Below, piece after piece: positions 32,946 through 33,251 of a stretch of DNA of 33,251 nt; within the stretch, counting starts at the first letter, position 1; each line of letters opens with the position of its first letter. Origin of the DNA: CAYWHE01 sp964458125 (GTDB taxonomy: Bacteria > Bacteroidota > Bacteroidia > AKYH767-A > OLB10); NCBI GenBank assembly GCA_964458125.1, contig CAYWHE010000013.1, positions 1 through 33,251 of the forward strand. Reading direction: 5' to 3'. The translations under genes were made by a program, and so were the position numbers. The notes below the pieces were generated by a model. The model had not been told where the DNA came from. It worked only from the letters and a program-made list of their open reading frames with translations, and searched no databases.

Positions 32946-33251
32946 ATGGCAGACGACAAGAAAATCATATTTTCCATGGTGGGGGTCAGCAAGATTTTTC
33001 CTCCGCAGAAACAGGTACTGAAAGATATCTACCTTTCCTTTTATTACGGCGCCAAAATCGGCATCCTCGGTTTAAACGGTTCCGGAAAATCCACCCTGCT
33101 GAAGATCATCGCCGGCGTCGAGAAATCCTTTAACGGGGAGGTGGTGTTCTCGCCCGGCTACCGGGTGGGTTTCCTGGAACAGGAGCCCCTGCTGGACAAT
33201 TCCAAAACAGCCCGTGAAGTGGTCATGGAGGGTGTGCAGCCCATCGTGGAT
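32946..33251 (+). CDS. ettA: ABC-F translation factor EttA, N-terminal part (cut by window end)
   Basis: The first 102 codons only; the frame is still open at the window edge. The start MADDKKIIFSMVGVSKIF, followed by KQVLKDIYLSFYYGAKIGI, is that of EttA. The Walker A motif GLNGSGKST and FLEQEPLLD, the Q-loop region of the first ATPase domain, are present. EttA binds the ribosomal E site and gates the first elongation steps according to the ATP/ADP ratio. Other ABC-F members are possible but match this N-terminus less well. Confidence 0.92.
   Translation, partial: MADDKKIIFSMVGVSKIFPPQKQVLKDIYLSFYYGAKIGILGLNGSGKSTLLKIIAGVEKSFNGEVVFSPGYRVGFLEQEPLLDNSKTAREVVMEGVQPIVD

Noticed and set aside
1..33251. 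CRISPR array, tRNA or rRNA genes, or prophage.
   Set aside because: No regularly spaced repeats, tRNA-like foldings, rRNA segments or phage genes were seen; the intergenic gaps are mostly too short.

Overview
The window is a chromosomal segment of a member of the Bacteroidota. The evidence is several secreted proteins with type IX secretion (T9SS) C-terminal sorting domains, the block rpmB-rpmG-DUF4295-ftsY, promoters of the TTTG-N19-TAnnTTTG type, few Shine-Dalgarno sequences, and Bacteroidota-typical neighbourhoods (zapA/ncRNA/rny and DUF3822-rsmD-coaD). I cannot name a genus. No tRNA, rRNA, CRISPR array or intact insertion sequence was seen.

Layout. 1-2326: an inverted-repeat cluster, then a truncated second copy of the 5' end of cinA (308-691), a converging T9SS-exported protein gene (693-1703) and about 620 bp without a convincing gene. 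2327-5870: full-length cinA, ribosomal proteins bL28 and bL33, the small Bacteroidota ribosome-associated protein DUF4295 (4146-4301), the SRP receptor ftsY and a small exported protein. 5997-9337: a c-type cytochrome lipoprotein, a five-helix membrane protein and an M23 peptidase. 9386-12041: a coiled-coil protein and zapA behind a textbook Bacteroidota promoter, a structured ncRNA that is probably 6S RNA, and RNase Y. 12108-20203: a glycan assembly and export cluster with a Wzx-like flippase, two GT2 glycosyltransferases, an O-antigen ligase/polymerase, a DegT-type PLP aminotransferase and an LtaS-like membrane phosphotransferase/sulfatase. 20239-26738: a large T9SS type B surface protein, rlmD, and a sortilin-like repeat protein with both a lipobox and a T9SS domain. 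26952-28837: DUF3822, rsmD, coaD. 28848-32720: a decapitated T9SS domain, an AT-rich T9SS propeller-like protein and a T9SS subtilase. 32946 to the end: the start of ettA.

How the genes work together. Housekeeping blocks (translation, SRP targeting, division, RNA turnover, CoA synthesis) alternate with cell-surface genes. The glycan cluster could build a surface polysaccharide, and the T9SS proteins could be displayed on or released from the same surface. The T9SS protein genes at 693-1703 and 28848-30559 look AT-richer than their neighbours, and each lies next to broken gene remnants, so both look like exchange sites.

The observations most worth a second look are the partial cinA duplication with its divergence gradient, the zapA-rny ncRNA, the glycan cluster ending in an LtaS-like enzyme, the lipobox plus T9SS domain protein, and the orphan sorting-domain remnant after coaD.
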